A DNA stretch of 48,335 bases from contig NW_023365695.1 of the NCBI RefSeq assembly GCF_000003815.2, positions 35,435 through 83,769 on the forward strand, read 5' to 3'. The position numbers and the translations under genes were made by a program. Under the pieces are notes generated by a model that searched no databases, was not told where the DNA came from, and was given only the letters and a program-made list of their open reading frames with translations. The DNA comes from Branchiostoma floridae. Its lineage: Eukaryota; Chordata; Leptocardii; Amphioxiformes; Branchiostomatidae. Positions 1 to 13,600 of the stretch are shown here, in pieces; position 1 is the stretch's first letter, and the number at the start of each line of letters is the position of its first letter.

Positions 1-1252
1 GTACATGATAGGCCAATCAAATTAGACATGGCGTCTGTACAGACAGACTTTTCCAGTAGTTCATCACTAAATCCCGGGTGTGTTTAACGTCGCGCTTCAA
101 AAGCTCCATTTGAATATCGGTCCATTCATCCACCATTTCTGCATGACAACCTGCAGCTGAGGTCGGCAGTTCCTATTGGCTGACTCAACAGATGGGAGAT
201 GATGCGGCTCCCCCCGCATCCAGACCCATCAATCATGCCTGGGGGAGTGTCGGTCCATATCTCCATCTGGGAAACTGATGGGGATCATGACAAATGTAGC
301 TGCATTTTTATTGGTGCAGCCGATTTGTCTGGCGTCTATTTGGGATGGTCTGTAATATCATCTTTCATGTATCGGGCTATGATCTGTTTCTGACTGCTGC
401 TGCCTTGATAATGATCATTTATAGATTTTTAATAGTAATAGGTTAAAAAGATGTTAACACTTTTCATTTATGAGTATGATCTGTTTCTGCCCTAATAATG
501 ATTCTAATATTGATTATAAACTAAAAGTAATTAATGATAAAAATGTTAGCACTTTTTTTTCATTTTTCTGTCATCAACCGCACTTGTCAAATAGTTCCAT
601 TACAGGTCCAGACTAAATGTGTGCGAAGGTTTAGGTGTCCATCTCTATTATATAGCTGCATTAAAGCTGTCGAGCTATAAAGGACCTATTTTTGTTTTTT
701 TTTGGTGGGCCCTATCGGTCTCTCTCAATTGGTTCATATACAATCATTATGGCTTTTGTGTCACATTAATTAATCATGTGTGCAATGCCCACCTTAATCA
801 ATACATTATATGTATAATTAGCCTCTTAGGATAATTAGGCTTCCAGAATAAAGACCATGTATTTGCAAGTCAGCATTTCTAGCTGCAAAATAAGACATGC
901 ATTGAATTTTGATGCTTCACCCTTTTTATCCTATCTTCTAACAAGAAACACCTGTTTTGCCTTACCTTCCACTATATTGTAGAATCTTAATAAATAAATC
1001 AATAATTATTTATGCAATTATCAAAGCATAAAAGCTCAAGCTACTATTACCATTATGATAGGTGTTATCAAAATCTGAGACACAAAAAGATGTGTCGTGT
1101 GAGCCCCCCTCGGAGTTGACGATGGCACTTTCCGATGGTCCCATGGTTCCTCTGCTCATGGTGGATGGTGGATGGCGATTGCCAGGGGATGTCATCAGTT
1201 ATAGATGAACCAGTCCACAAAACCCAACCAAACCCTGCCATAATATTATTAA
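1..1252. other. non-coding stretch, no recognised gene
   Basis: AT-rich DNA with poly-T runs and no ORF that resembles a known protein. A 39-codon minus-strand ORF (17-136) is discussed under the rejected items. I see no RNA gene or clear repeat structure here. Confidence 0.5.
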
Positions 1253-1254
1253 TA

Positions 1255-1833
1255 CGAGGGGCGTTCAAGAAGTAATCCACCTGACCCACTTCCAGTTGTC
1301 TGATCTAGATGAAATTTTGCATATGTAATGATTCATATCTCTATGGGTTATGTTGCAAAAAACAGCTCTGAACTAATTTTGGTTTTTGATTTAAAGGTGT
1401 TTGAACTGAGTCAGGTGTGAAATGGACCAGGTGTGAAATGGAGCCAGTTGAGTGTCGCGCAGTGATCCGGTTTTTGTATTTGAAAGGACGCATACCAAAT
1501 GAGACTTTTGATGAAATAAAAGAAACTTATGGTGATGATTCCCCATCATATGACCTTGTAAAACACTGGCATCCTGAATTCAAACATGGCCGGAAGTCTG
1601 TGGAAACAGCTCCCAGACCTGGTCGTCCCTCTTCTGCCATTGATGAGGCATCTGTTGCAGGACCAACCTGGGGCGTCCTACAAAAAACGGTGTACAGAGC
1701 TGCATCAAACAATGGTAGAAATGCATAACTCTGGGTGATTCCTATGAAGAGAAAGACTAATAACTGTGCCAAGTTTCATTAATCTCCTGCTATGGGAAAT
1801 GGGTCAGGTGGATTACTTCTTGAACGCCCCTCG
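1255..1833. mobile_element. mariner-type non-autonomous DNA transposon
   Basis: Seen: a 34-bp terminal inverted repeat, identical at both ends (1255-1288 and 1800-1833, starting CGAGGGGCGTTCAAG), flanked on each side by the dinucleotide TA (1253-1254, 1834-1835), the target duplication typical of Tc1/mariner elements. Known: mariners are about 1.3 kb and encode one transposase of roughly 340 residues. This copy is 579 bp and keeps only the N-terminal transposase region, so it is an internally deleted, non-autonomous derivative. The exact TIR match suggests recent activity or good preservation. Confidence 0.9.
1438..1728 (+). pseudogene. mariner transposase, N-terminal fragment
   Basis: An open frame starting at the second Met (MEPVECRAVIRFLYLKGR) reads like the mariner DNA-binding N-terminus: a helix-turn-helix, then a YGDDSPSYDLVKHW stretch and a PRPGRPS linker, a hallmark between the two HTH motifs of mariner transposases. 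The frame stops at 1728, before any catalytic DDD/DDE triad. It cannot encode an active transposase, though the DNA-binding half could still be expressed. An in-frame Met at 1417 is possible, but adds residues that do not look family-like. Confidence 0.75.
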
Positions 1834-2061
1834 TAATATACTTATGATAACATAATTATGATACATTATTCCATTTATTTAGCATGTCAAACATATATAA
1901 TTATTATCATTATCTGCTCAGACATCATCTAACATTTAACATTTTTCGTGTCTGAAAAATGAAAAGATCATGTTGAGAAGTGACGAATGCCCACCTTGAT
2001 TTTTAGAAAGTATAAACAGCTACAGTAGCTGAACGAAGATTATAGATGAAGATGCAGCGTT

Positions 2062-2450
2062 ATGATTCACAACAGGGTTGTAGCCATCCTGAAATCATTT
2101 TCAGTCACCTTGATTTTGAATGGGAATCCTATCGAGCACCGAAGGCATGGTGTGACGTTGTGCGTCATTTCTAGGGGCCTGGGTCCCAATAAATTGTTAA
2201 ATCAAGACCCTCTGAAACACTATTTCCTGCATTTTGAGGTGCAAATTTGGCTTGTAGACTAAGCTGTTCAATGGCATCTGTTTTGGTGAAGAAGAACGCA
2301 TGGGTTTCAGTTTTTTTAATATCTTTACATATTAATTTTTGTCTGTCGCAGGGGACGGAATGGGGGAAAGCTTTTATCAGTCCCCAGATGCAAAATTCCT
2401 TCAAAGGACTGAAGGACAGGTGCTGGCTACAACCCTGATTCACAATAGCC
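2062..2450. repeat. dispersed repeat, copy 1 (partner near 9870-10115)
   Basis: Segments of this stretch (for example around 2220-2300, with TTTCCTGCATTTTGAGG and CAATGGCATCTGTTTTGGTG) recur in the same order and orientation near 9930-10010. I do not know the family. No TIR or target duplication was identified. Confidence 0.6.
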
Positions 2451-2565
2451 CGATTCTCACTGTCCATCGCAATTATTCGTTCCACCAATGACAAAGTGGC
2501 AGCTGCATGTACGTGAAATATTTGCATTTTTTTTTTTCATTTTTCTTTTATACGTTTTGGCTTTA

Positions 2566-3105
2566 AGGTAGCTGGGGCTATGGGATGGGTCTATGATATT
2601 CATCAACCATTCTTCTATTCATAATGTGCTGATAATGGTGGTGTTGCCTGCACGTATTTTATACACCTGTCAGTATTGATTAAACCATGGGCTGTAGGCA
2701 GGGTGGGGCAACAGTCAATGCTGTGCTGTGAGGGGGAATTATCATAACTAGATTCTGAGGGGGAGGGGAAGGGTGGGAATTTAATTGGGTAACACAGTCA
2801 CAATTCTACTTGAAATATGTCTAGCTATAAGACTTTTATCATCATTATCCGGTTGTGCTGGACATAGGGTATAACAAATTTTGAAGCGAACTCCTATCTG
2901 GATGGTACACAGACTAAGGGATCAATCTATGATATTCATCAACCATTCTTCTATTCATGATGTGCACATGATGTTGGTTGTTGCCTGCATGTATCTTATA
3001 CACCTGTCAGTGTTGATTAAACTAGTAGCTGCAGGCAGGGTTAAGTTGGGGCAACAGTCAATGCTGTGCCGTGAGGGGGAATCATCATAACCACATTCTG
3101 AGTCA
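2566..3105 (+). repeat. diverged direct duplication, unit about 340 bp
   Basis: 2566-2759 is repeated at about 2908-3102. Shared landmarks are TATGATATTCATCAACCATT, ATACACCTGTCAGT, and GGGGCAACAGTCAATGCTGT. The spacer between the copies is not obviously repeated. No coding potential is seen. Confidence 0.8.
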
Positions 3106-3112
3106 CATTAAG

Positions 3113-3830
3113 CCCTACCTGTCCTGAACAACCACCTGTCCTCAGCAGCAATTCTCCTTGGTTCCTTGAGTGGTTACTGAATCCAGGTTTGACTGTAATC
3201 CAAAAAGATGATGATATATTATAATAATGATATTAAACTTTCGCAAAAGGGAATTTATCAACATTTTCATTAGGTTTGGTGAAATGCAGTCAATCCTCAA
3301 TGCAGTCACCTTCCATGTCTTAGACTCTTACATTTGGTGCATCTCTACGAAGGCATCTCTTTCCCTCAGGCTGGGGCTGGTACAAATGTCTATGTAAATG
3401 TTTCAGGTGTCCTTTCTGCATGACTAATGTTCTCTCAGTACCAAATGGAATCATGCTGATTCCTCCTCGCATACTTGATCCAAAGGCCACATTAAAACAA
3501 TCCTCGTCATTTTTACGTACAACACCTTGTCCTGATCAACCACCTGTCATCAGCAACCATATTATTCCTTGGTCTCTGAGTGGTTACTGAATCCAGGTTT
3601 GAGTGTGATTGATGATGATATTGTATGATATATATCAAAGGTATTATACTATTATCAGCATTTTTATTAGGTTTGATAAAATGCAGTCACCTCTCAAGTC
3701 TGACTGACATTTTATGCATCTCTAACTAAGGCATCCCTTTCCCTCAGGCTGGGACATGTTTCAGGTGTCCTTTCTGCATGACTTGTTCTCTCTGCACGGA
3801 GGAATCAGCATTATTCCATTTGGCACTGAC
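3113..3830 (+). repeat. diverged direct duplication with an inverted end segment
   Basis: 3113-3420 resembles 3522-3780 (shared GAGTGGTTACTGAATCCAGG, TTCCCTCAGGCTGGG, TTTCAGGTGTCCTTTCTGCA). A roughly 33-bp piece at the end of copy 1 (3435-3468) reappears inverted at the end of copy 2 (3797-3830). I recognise no gene here. The CCCTTTCCCTCAG string looks like a splice acceptor in both copies, but the following frame matches no SMS exon that I recall. Confidence 0.7.
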
Positions 3831-4590
3831 ATGACAGAGTATCGGAGCCGGCGGCCCGTGGAGGGGACGCTGTTTCCTCGTTACTCAGGAAATTGCGTAT
3901 TGATCCACAGACCTGCGCTTTGTAACAGCTCTGGATAATGGTATTCACTAATCCTGAAGTGAATAATGGGATCCGTTAATCCTGGAGTGATAACGCTATG
4001 TGATTCACCTTAATCCTTGGAGATCCCTTTGTTTTTAAAACAGGTATTTGATAGGGTTATCAATTTGAAATCAAATTTACTTTGTTTTTTAGCTGCAATA
4101 ATTTCAAAATACTGCTGCAGTTTGAAAACATTGTCAGGAGACAGTCCAGGCTTGAAGTCTATCAAAAATGATAACTTAATTGTACAAGGCACAAATTATG
4201 ACCCATCTATATACTCGTCTGATACATGTACATATCTATACAGTTCCATGGGGATGAGAATCGGGTTTTACAATCATTGGATGGATTTCTAACGTCTATT
4301 GAATATCCTTTTATATATTTTCCTATGTATACCATGCAGGGGTTGTCACATGTCATTATGTTCATAAATTTGCTAATGAGATAAACCCTTGTTTACATTG
4401 TCAAATTGTGCTTGTCAAAGTAACACCTGAGTGTGTAGAATATCACCTTGACCCCCCCTCACATAGACCAGATGAGCCTCCCTCCCCAGAAACTAGATTG
4501 TCTGAAATGTTTCAATCATACATAATAAAGTTGAAAAAAAATGACACATGACATAAGTATTAGAATATTCCCTTGACCCCCCTCACATAG

Positions 4591-4676
4591 ACCAGATGGT
4601 GATTGATGCAGCCACCAAGTACCTGCGGGGGATCTGCCATGACTGCTTCGACTCCCTCAGTGGAGACAACTACCTG
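4591..4676 (+). CDS. SMS: spermine synthase internal exon (first one in window)
   Basis: Acceptor CTCACATAG, donor CTG|GTAAGA. The first two bases complete a codon begun in an upstream exon that I could not locate. It encodes [13 protein letters not shown] and on to SGDNYL, the segment after the methyltransferase-fold acidic loop. An extra copy of the acceptor and first dozen exon bases lies just upstream near 4446-4478. Confidence 0.88.
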
Positions 4677-7600
4677 GTAAGATGGAGTCCTGTTTATTAG
4701 AGGAAGTCTATAGACAGGCATGACACTAAGATGAAACACTAAGAGTAATCAAAAACGGTGTATTATCCCAAAGGGCGGTTATACCGGCTATATCAATACA
4801 GATCATAACAGATATATACAGAAAACCAAGAATGGAACTAGTCTAAGAGAAAGTTTAACCTGGTTCCCAGATCTTCTGTGCTGCCCCAACGATAGAAATT
4901 CAGACTATGGGATAGATGACATGAGGTGAAATGAGAGGAAGTCACGACCTAAAATATTGGTCGATTCCAGCAATATGAAGTACTGGAACTGTTTTAAATT
5001 TTATCATGATGGAAGCTCATCTGTGTTAGTAGTAATCTTAGTACAATGCTTAACGTTCTACCAACACAAAAGTACACAAGGATTAAATTTTCAATACTGA
5101 CATGCAATCACTTCAGAGCATAAACTCTTAGATTTTCTTCTTTGCCACACACCTACCATTTCCCACTCACGAGTTAGACTGTTTCTCTCCCTTAGGTCCG
5201 AGTGGAAGACTGTGTACCGGTGCTGGAGCAGTACGCGCGGGACGGCAGAACCTTTGATTACGTCATCAACGATCTTACCGACATTCCGATATCACAAGAA
5301 CCTACAGGTAAGAAAAACACTCCAAGACTTCCTACTTTTTAAATCGAGAACTAGGAACTTTCAGGTAATACCTGTGTTTGCAAGGAAATGTTCACATGGT
5401 TAACTGCTCTTTTTATTCTAATTTGAACACATTTTATATATATGGTGACCAGCCCCTCCAGCTCTGTCCTGCTACTTGCTTCATGATGTAATCCAACACC
5501 ACAGGGTGTATGCTTCTTTCACCAGTAACCATGGTGACAGCTGTCTGGTCTCAGGCCATTGCCTTGTTTTTAAGAAGAAACAGCATGTTAGTTGGGAAGC
5601 TACAAAAAAAGTGAAGTTGATGTATTAAAGGCATGTAAATAAATGGTAGTTAATATTCATGTAGGCTTCAACCAAATAACTTACAAGAGAAGTCCACAAT
5701 ACATTATAAGTGATTTGGAAAAGTTACAATAAACACACTTTAAAATTCAAACAAGCTCCGTGTCTATAGCAGGTTGCTGGTTTCTGACTTGCAACACCTG
5801 TAACATAGCGTTGGCATTTATCCCAGACTTCTAACACTGTCAGCTTCAAAAGCTCTGCCCAGTGTATGGGCATCCATATACCACTCATTCAAGTAAGTTT
5901 CTGATCATCTCACATGACTTACATTAAGCCTGTAAGCTCTAAAGCATCCAGATTTGGCAACACAATGTTAGAAAAAGACACAGTAGACACTCTTAGAAGT
6001 GTAATTTGCATAGATATAAGCTCTATGCCTATAGTCGTTTGCATTGATACAATTCTCCATGACTATAGTCGGTTGTTGATTTCTGACTTTAAACACCTGT
6101 AACATAGTGTTGGCATTTATCCCAGATTTCTAACACTGTCAGGTTCCAAAGCTCTCCAATGGACTTTCCCCAGTGTAAGGACATCCATAATATACTTCTC
6201 ATCAAGGCAAGTTTCTGATCATCTCACATGACTCACGTTAAGCCTGTAAGCTCTTAAAGCATCCAGATTTGGCAGCACAATGTTAGAAAAAGACACAGTA
6301 GACACTCTTAGAAGTTTAATTTGCATCAGGATACAAGCTCTATGCCTATAGTCGGTTGCATTGCTACAGGCTCCATGTCTATAGTTGGTTGGTGATTCCT
6401 GACTTGAAACACCTGTAACATAGTGTTGGCATTTATCCCAGACTTCTAACATTGTCAGCTTCAAAAGCTCTGCCCCATGCAGTGTAAGGACATCCATATA
6501 CCACTCATTCAAGCAAGTTTCTGATCACCTCACATGACCGATGTTAAGCCTGTAAGCTCTAAAGCATCCAGATTTGGCAACACAATGCTTGAAAAAGACA
6601 CAGTAGACACTCTTAGAAGTTTAATTTGCAATGATACATCGTCAAGATTTATGCCAATAGTCATTCGCGTGTTGATACAAGCTCTAAGCCTGCATGACTA
6701 TGTATAGTAGGTTGCTGATTTCTGACTTGAAACACAGGTGTAACATAGTGTTGGCATTTGTCTATAGTTGACTTGAAACACCAGGTCCTGTAAGTGTAAC
6801 ATCATCATAGTGTTTTTGGCATTTATCCCAGACTTCTAACACTGTCAGGTTCCAAAGCTCTGCCCCAGTGTGAGGGCATCTAATATATATACTAGTACTA
6901 CTCATCAAAGCAAGTTTCTGATCATCTCACATGACCAACATTAATCCTGTAAGTTCTAAAAGCTTCCAGATTTGGCAACACAATGTTAGAAAAAGACACA
7001 GTAGACACTCTTAGAAGTTTAATTTGCAATGATTTTTGATACAAGCTCCATGCCTATAGTAGGTTGATGATTTCTGACTTGAAACACCTGAAACATAGCG
7101 TTGACATCCATCCCAGACTTCTAACACCAAGTCCAAAAGCTCTCCAATGAAGTTGCCCCAGTGTAAGAGCATCCATGTACTTAGAAATTGTTTGATGATG
7201 ACATCAAAGCAGGTTTCTAATCATCTCACATGACTTACGTTAAGACTGTAAGCTCTAAAAGTATCCAGATGGCACGTGATGTAACTTTGTTCTACATATC
7301 AACTTCAATATCAAGTTCCCTGGTGATCACAGACTATTTGTAGATAGCATCATCATGAAGAACCCCTATCTGAACCTCCAACAAGACAGATAGAGCCACA
7401 GTGTATAATCCCCTGGTAATCTTGACTCTATGAACACGCCTGCGACAGCGTGGCGCAGTTGCAGCATGTTCAGCTCACACCGACAGAGCCTTAGGGGAAT
7501 GACGCACCCGCCATGACACACGAGTCGGGGGTTGGAGGAACCCCTTACATCCTTGGTTGGAAGTCCTCCAAGAAGACGGATTTTCCGAATAACAAAGCTG

Positions 7601-10600
7601 CATCTGCTGGAGCCGCCTCACACGTTGCATACAGTTGTCCCTGTGAGACATAGTGCTCCAGTAGACGAGAGGCTGGAGAAGGAATTGTACACCCCTCCTT
7701 CACCATAAAAAGTCATGTGCAAATGCCTGTCTGCCTCCTCATCTGTCAAATCGACAGGAGAATAAAAAAATAAATAAAATGAACATGGTGACCCTGACAT
7801 ATATCAGCCGATCCGAGCTGAAGCGTGGATACCTCAGGATAACTGATGCTACATCGGTACATCTCTTGAAATCACTTAATATGAATGTATTTTTCTCATG
7901 TGGCGGCATTATGGCTTCCTGTGGAATTATGAGAGTTAAAAGGACAACCCCTGCATGGTAATATATAGGAAAATATATCAAAGAATGTCTAGATGCTAGA
8001 AATCCCTCCAATTGTAAATTGTGAGACCATTCCCATCCCATATTATGCACTCTTGTATTAGGTAGATTATCCTTATGGAACTGTAGTTAATAATATGTAC
8101 CAGTAGATGCCATGCTTTGTACCTTGGACAATTGTTGTGCAATAAAGTTATCTGTTATTGTGGCCCCAATGTTTTTTTAGTACAATGAAATTATTTTGGA
8201 TAGGCACCAGTGCACCTATTCTCCACAAGTGAATTTCAAGCCTTGGGGAGATGACCCTACAAGCACTGTCTCTGCTGTAAGCATGGATAAAAGGTATCTG
8301 ATGTCATTAAACTGTAAAGCAGGATGTAAAGGGGCAGTGAGAACAGCACAGGGTCATTTGCTGTAGAATTTTAGATTCAAGCTCTGAAGATGAGCAGTAA
8401 GATTTTGTAACTAGACTTTGCTAATATTGTGCTTAATTCTATGTTGTGCACCCCAGTGATTTTTCTGTGCAATGAAATAGTTGGGTTAGGCACCAGAGTG
8501 CACCTATTCTCCACGTCAAGTGACTTTCGAGCCCAGGGGAGATGACCCTACAAGCACTGTCTCCTCTCTAAGCATGGATGAGGTGTCTGATAACATTAAA
8601 CTGGCAAGCAGGATCTAAAGGGGCAGTGAAAACAGCACAGGGTCGTTTGCTGTAGAATTTCAGACTGAAGCTCTGAAGATGAGCAGTAAGATTTTGTAAC
8701 TAGGCTTTGCTAATATTGTGCTTAATTCTATGTTGTGCACCCCAGTGATTTTTCTGTGCAATGTAATTGTTCAGTTAGGCACCAGAGTGCACCTGTGCCG
8801 ATAAGTGAATTTCAAGCCTTGGGGAGATGACCCTACAAGCTCTGTCTCTTCTCTAAGCATGGATGAAAGGTGTCTGATAGCATTAAACTGTAAAACATGA
8901 TCTAAAGGGGAAGTGAGAACAGCGTAGGGTCATTTGCTGTAGAATTTCAGGCTGAAGCTCTGAAGATGAGCAGTAAGATTTTGTAACTAGGCTTTGCTGA
9001 TATTCTAGTACTTAATTCTATGTTGTGCACCCCAGTGATTTTTCTGTGCAATGAAATAGTTGGGTTAGGGAACAGAGTGCACCTATTCCCTGTAAGTGAA
9101 TCTCAAGCCCCTGGGGAGATGACCCTATACAAGCTCTATCTCTTCCCTACTAGTAAGCATGGATAAAAGGTGTCTGATAGCATTAAACTGTAAAGCAGGA
9201 GCTAAAGGGGCAGTGAGAATTCACAGGCTCGCTTCTTCCAGGGCATGATAGGATCATTCTAATCTCTTCATCTAAATTTAGATTGAAGGTCTTTAGGTTT
9301 CCGTCTGAACTGCTTGAATCTCAATTATAGGATGACCTACATAGCAGTCCTTTCTGTGTTTCTCATGTGTGAGAAATGAGCACTTAGTTTATATATCATC
9401 ATGCTGGATCCATCTAAGGGCAGCAATGTTAGACATTCATTCTCTATAACTGGATAAAAATTGCAGGTAGATATTTCAATTGACATCCATCACTCTACTT
9501 GGTTTGGTTTGGTTTGGTTATACAGATCTCAGCTACTTCTGCGTTGATAGTCAAATAGAACAATCCAATACAAGTACATCAAACTGCAAAAAACAGTTGA
9601 ACATGTCAAAGTTTCAATATTGTTACTCATGTCACTCATCTCTCAGCCATTAATGTATTTGGTAGCAAGCAGAATTCCTGTAGGTTTTGCATTGTGTTTG
9701 TTTGGGTCAATCAAGAAGAATCGGCTGTAGCCAATTTTTTTTCAGTCCCTGAATAAAACACAGCAAAAATCAATCCCAATTCCAGCACACCCCAGTGAGC
9801 AACTGTTGGCGGGTTCTCAGTTTTTCCAGCCCAATCCAAGTCAGTTTGCTCCAGTGTTCTATCCAGCCTGAAATTTTTTTCCATCCCCTGGATTTTGAAT
9901 GGAAAATTTTGAAATGTCTGACCCTCTAAAACGCTATATCCTGCATTTTGAGGGGTGAATTTTCTGGTAGACACAGCTTGGTTCAATGGTATCTGTTTTG
10001 GTGAAAAGATTTACAGGGATTTCAGCTCACAGGTTACGAAATGGGCAAAATTTTTTTTCGTCCCCAGCAGCAAAGTTTGGTCAAAGGATGGAAAAACGGA
10101 CGCTGCCTAGAACCCTTGTTTAGTCCAACCCTAAGTGGATTATTCATCATCTAATAATCCCCACGCAGAAATCACATGAATATAGATGTACCAGATACTG
10201 GTGTCACAGGGTCCAGGTTTTTATCAGGTTATCTGTGGCTGGTGTGATTCCTCTTGCTGACGAATGGCTGCTGTTAGAAGATATCTGTATATCATCTGTA
10301 GGTTATGGTAAGGTTAGAACAGATGCCTGTTTATGGGTGCTTTTGTGCTTGTTTATCCATACAAATTTTAGGGATTTCATACAAGTTACACTAAATAGTA
10401 AAAAGGATTTTTGCATACTTCACAGAAGTTTTATACAGAATACATAATTATGTACATTGAACCTTACTATTAGTAAAACATGCATGAATTCCTGAAAATT
10501 TGTACATGTTTTTTGTAGCGAATGGTACAAATTCCATAATAATGTTTTATGGTAGTGTATAATATGATATGAGTTCCATAAAACTCTTATGAACTCAGGT

Positions 10601-13600
10601 TATCTGTGGCTTGTATGATTCCTCTTGCTGTCGAACGGCAGCTGTTAGAAGATATCTGTATATCATCTGTAGGTTACTGTGAGGTTGGAACGGGAATGCC
10701 TGTTTATCCGTGTAAATTTTAGGGATTTCATACAAGTTACACTGAATAGTAAAAAAAAATGGCCTAATTCACAGGACTTTTACAGACTACATATGAGCCT
10801 TACTGTTAATAAAACATGTAATGAATTCCTAAAAATTTGTACATGTTTTTGTAGTGAATGGTACACATTCCATAATAATGTTTTATGGTAGTGAATAATA
10901 TGATATGAGTTCCATGAAACTCTTATGAACTCAGGTTATCTGTGGCTTGTATGATTCCTCTTGCTGTCGAACGGCAGCTGTTAGAAGATATCTGTATATC
11001 ATCTGTAGGTTACTGTGAGGTTGGAATGGGAATGCCTGTTTATCCATGTAGATTTTAGGGATTTCATACAAGTTACACTGAATAGTAAAAAAAATGGCCT
11101 AATTCACAGGACTTTTAATGACTACATAATTATGTACATATATAAGCCTTACTGTTAGTAAAACATGTATGAAGTCACAAAAATTTGTACATGTTTTTTG
11201 TAGTGTATGGTACAAATTCAATGAAATTATGTTTTATGGTAGTGTATAATATGATATGAGTTCCATAAAACTCTGATGAACTCAGGTTATCTGTGGCTTG
11301 TGTGATTCCTCTTGCTGTCGAACGGCAGCTGTTAGAAGATATCTGTATATCATCTGTAGGTTATGGTAAGGTTGGAACGGATGGAAAGTATTCATTCTAA
11401 TTTCAAGGAATTCATAAGAGTTGCACTGAATTCATGCAAAGCTTATATATTTTCTAGGACTGTTACAGAATAAATACCTGCCTTACTATTAGTAAAACTT
11501 GTATGAATTCCACAAGATCCGTATGGTTCTTGTAGTGAATTGTACTAAGTCCACAAAACTGGTATGTTTTGTAGTAGTGGGTCACATGAATTCAGTAGAA
11601 TTTGTATGGAATCCATAACACTCATCATGAATTCCATAACATTAATGACGTTATATGAATTAAATAATTCCCTTCTTTGCAAAACTTGAAAGATGGGGCC
11701 TGTCCCGGGTGCTGTACAGACAATGGGTAGAATTTCCATGCCTTCCACAGGATGCTGAAGTATTCATAGTACAGACAAACACACTTAGTCAAATGTAGTA
11801 GACTAAGTGTGTTTTCCAGTAGTGAATCTAGTAGTGTAAAACTCCATGGGATTTGTATGAATGCTTCAACAACCTGTGGAAGGCATGCACATTCTAACCA
11901 CCGTTCAGCACCAGCATCCATAAAGATTTGCAAAGAATGGAATTTTTGGAGTTTTGCAGCCGGGGATAATCAGGATTCAATACTTGACTGCATTGAAATG
12001 TATAGATTTTACATTTTGTAACTATAGCACAGTTATTCAAGCAACTGGATATGATTTGGGAAATGGTAGCATGTACTACTGTAACCTTTTGAGAAGTAAG
12101 AAGTACATTGGTTGCCCATCACTCTTCTTCAGCATTACTAGAATAAACTCCCTGGCAGAACAATTCAATACAAGTATACCTGTGGAAAGCATGAAAATTC
12201 CAACCATCATCTGTTCAGCACCAGGGACAGGGCCTTACTGTGTTTTCTAGTTGTGGATCTAGTAGTTGATTTAGTAGTGTTAAACTCCCTGAGGTTTGTA
12301 TGAATACTTCAGCATCCTGTGGATGGCATAAAAGACTAACCATCGTCTGTTCAGCACCAGGGACAGGCTCTGTCCTTGAAGTTTTGCAAAGAGGTGAATT
12401 TCCTGGGTTTTGCAGCCTGGGATTATGGGGATAATGCAATACTTGTCTCCAAGAAAAGATGTACATTTTAACTGTAGCACAGTTACTCAAGCAACTGGAT
12501 ATGATTTTAGAAATGGTCAGATGTTTCAGGTAGCACCAACTGCCTTTTGAGAAGTTTGGAGAAAACAATGAATGTACTGTGTACAGCACCCTTTGGAAGT
12601 CATAAAAATTCTAACCACCGTCTGTTCAGCACCAGGGACAGGCTCAGTCTTGAAACTTTGCAAAATAGGGAAATTTCCGGATTTTACAGCCTGGGATACT
12701 AGTAACCAGGAATATTACAACACTTGGTTGTCATTCATGATAAAAGGTGTAGTCTTTTTAGTTATTTAGTTAGTTTTTTAAAACTCATATTAACTATTAC
12801 ACATGCCATTTACGACTTAGTGGAAATGTTAGAGTGAAAAGTCTTAGCAAAAAAAGTAAACAACCTTACTTTAATCACAAAGCTTCCTTTACAGCACCAC
12901 ATACAAGACTTAGTCTTGAAAATTGTATTTGTCAGCTTCTGTAAAGCAAAGAGATTATCAAGAACCTTAAGTTTATTGTTAAGATTGATTGTTTTGTAGT
13001 TCATAATGCTGTTACAGCAAGAAAGTCATCATAATACCATTTACAACTGTTACACCAAATTTCATGAACCATAAATTGAATTATTTCTGCCTCATCCAAT
13101 TATGACAGATCTGATGTTCTTTGCCAGCTGCCAAGTGATTATCAAAAACCGTTGTTAATATCAACGGTCATAATAGTACATAATATACATCATAATGCAT
13201 GTAACTACCCTTACAGCAAGAAAGTCAGCATATTATCATATTAGATTTATATCAGATATTACATAAGATTTATCATTTACCATCAGCAAATTACATGAAC
13301 CGTAAATTACATTATGTCTGCCTCATCCAATTATGACCGATGCTCTTTCCCCATGAGATCATACCTACCACAATGTGCCGCATCTAAATCATATCCTGGA
13401 TTCACTCCGAACAGCTATTATATCCCTAATGACTGCAGAGCAGAGGCTGTTGGGGAAAATTGGCCTGTTAACTGTGCCATAGAAAATCCTTTCACTAAAT
13501 CATGGGTTCTGACTGGTATAATGTTAGTGTGGTATGTCGCATGATGTGTGAAGGCACATAGATTAACTCTGGCAGCTAATGGCGCTCTGTCATGATAGTG

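Noticed and set aside
17-136. Minus-strand ORF starting MVDEWTDIQMELLKRD near the window edge
   Set aside because: Looks helical and protein-like, but only 39 codons, with no recognised family, convincing donor or second exon.
3756-3938. Plus-strand ORF after an acceptor-like TTTCCCTCAG, considered as an upstream SMS exon
   Set aside because: The translation does not match any SMS segment that I know, and the flank is part of a local non-coding duplication.
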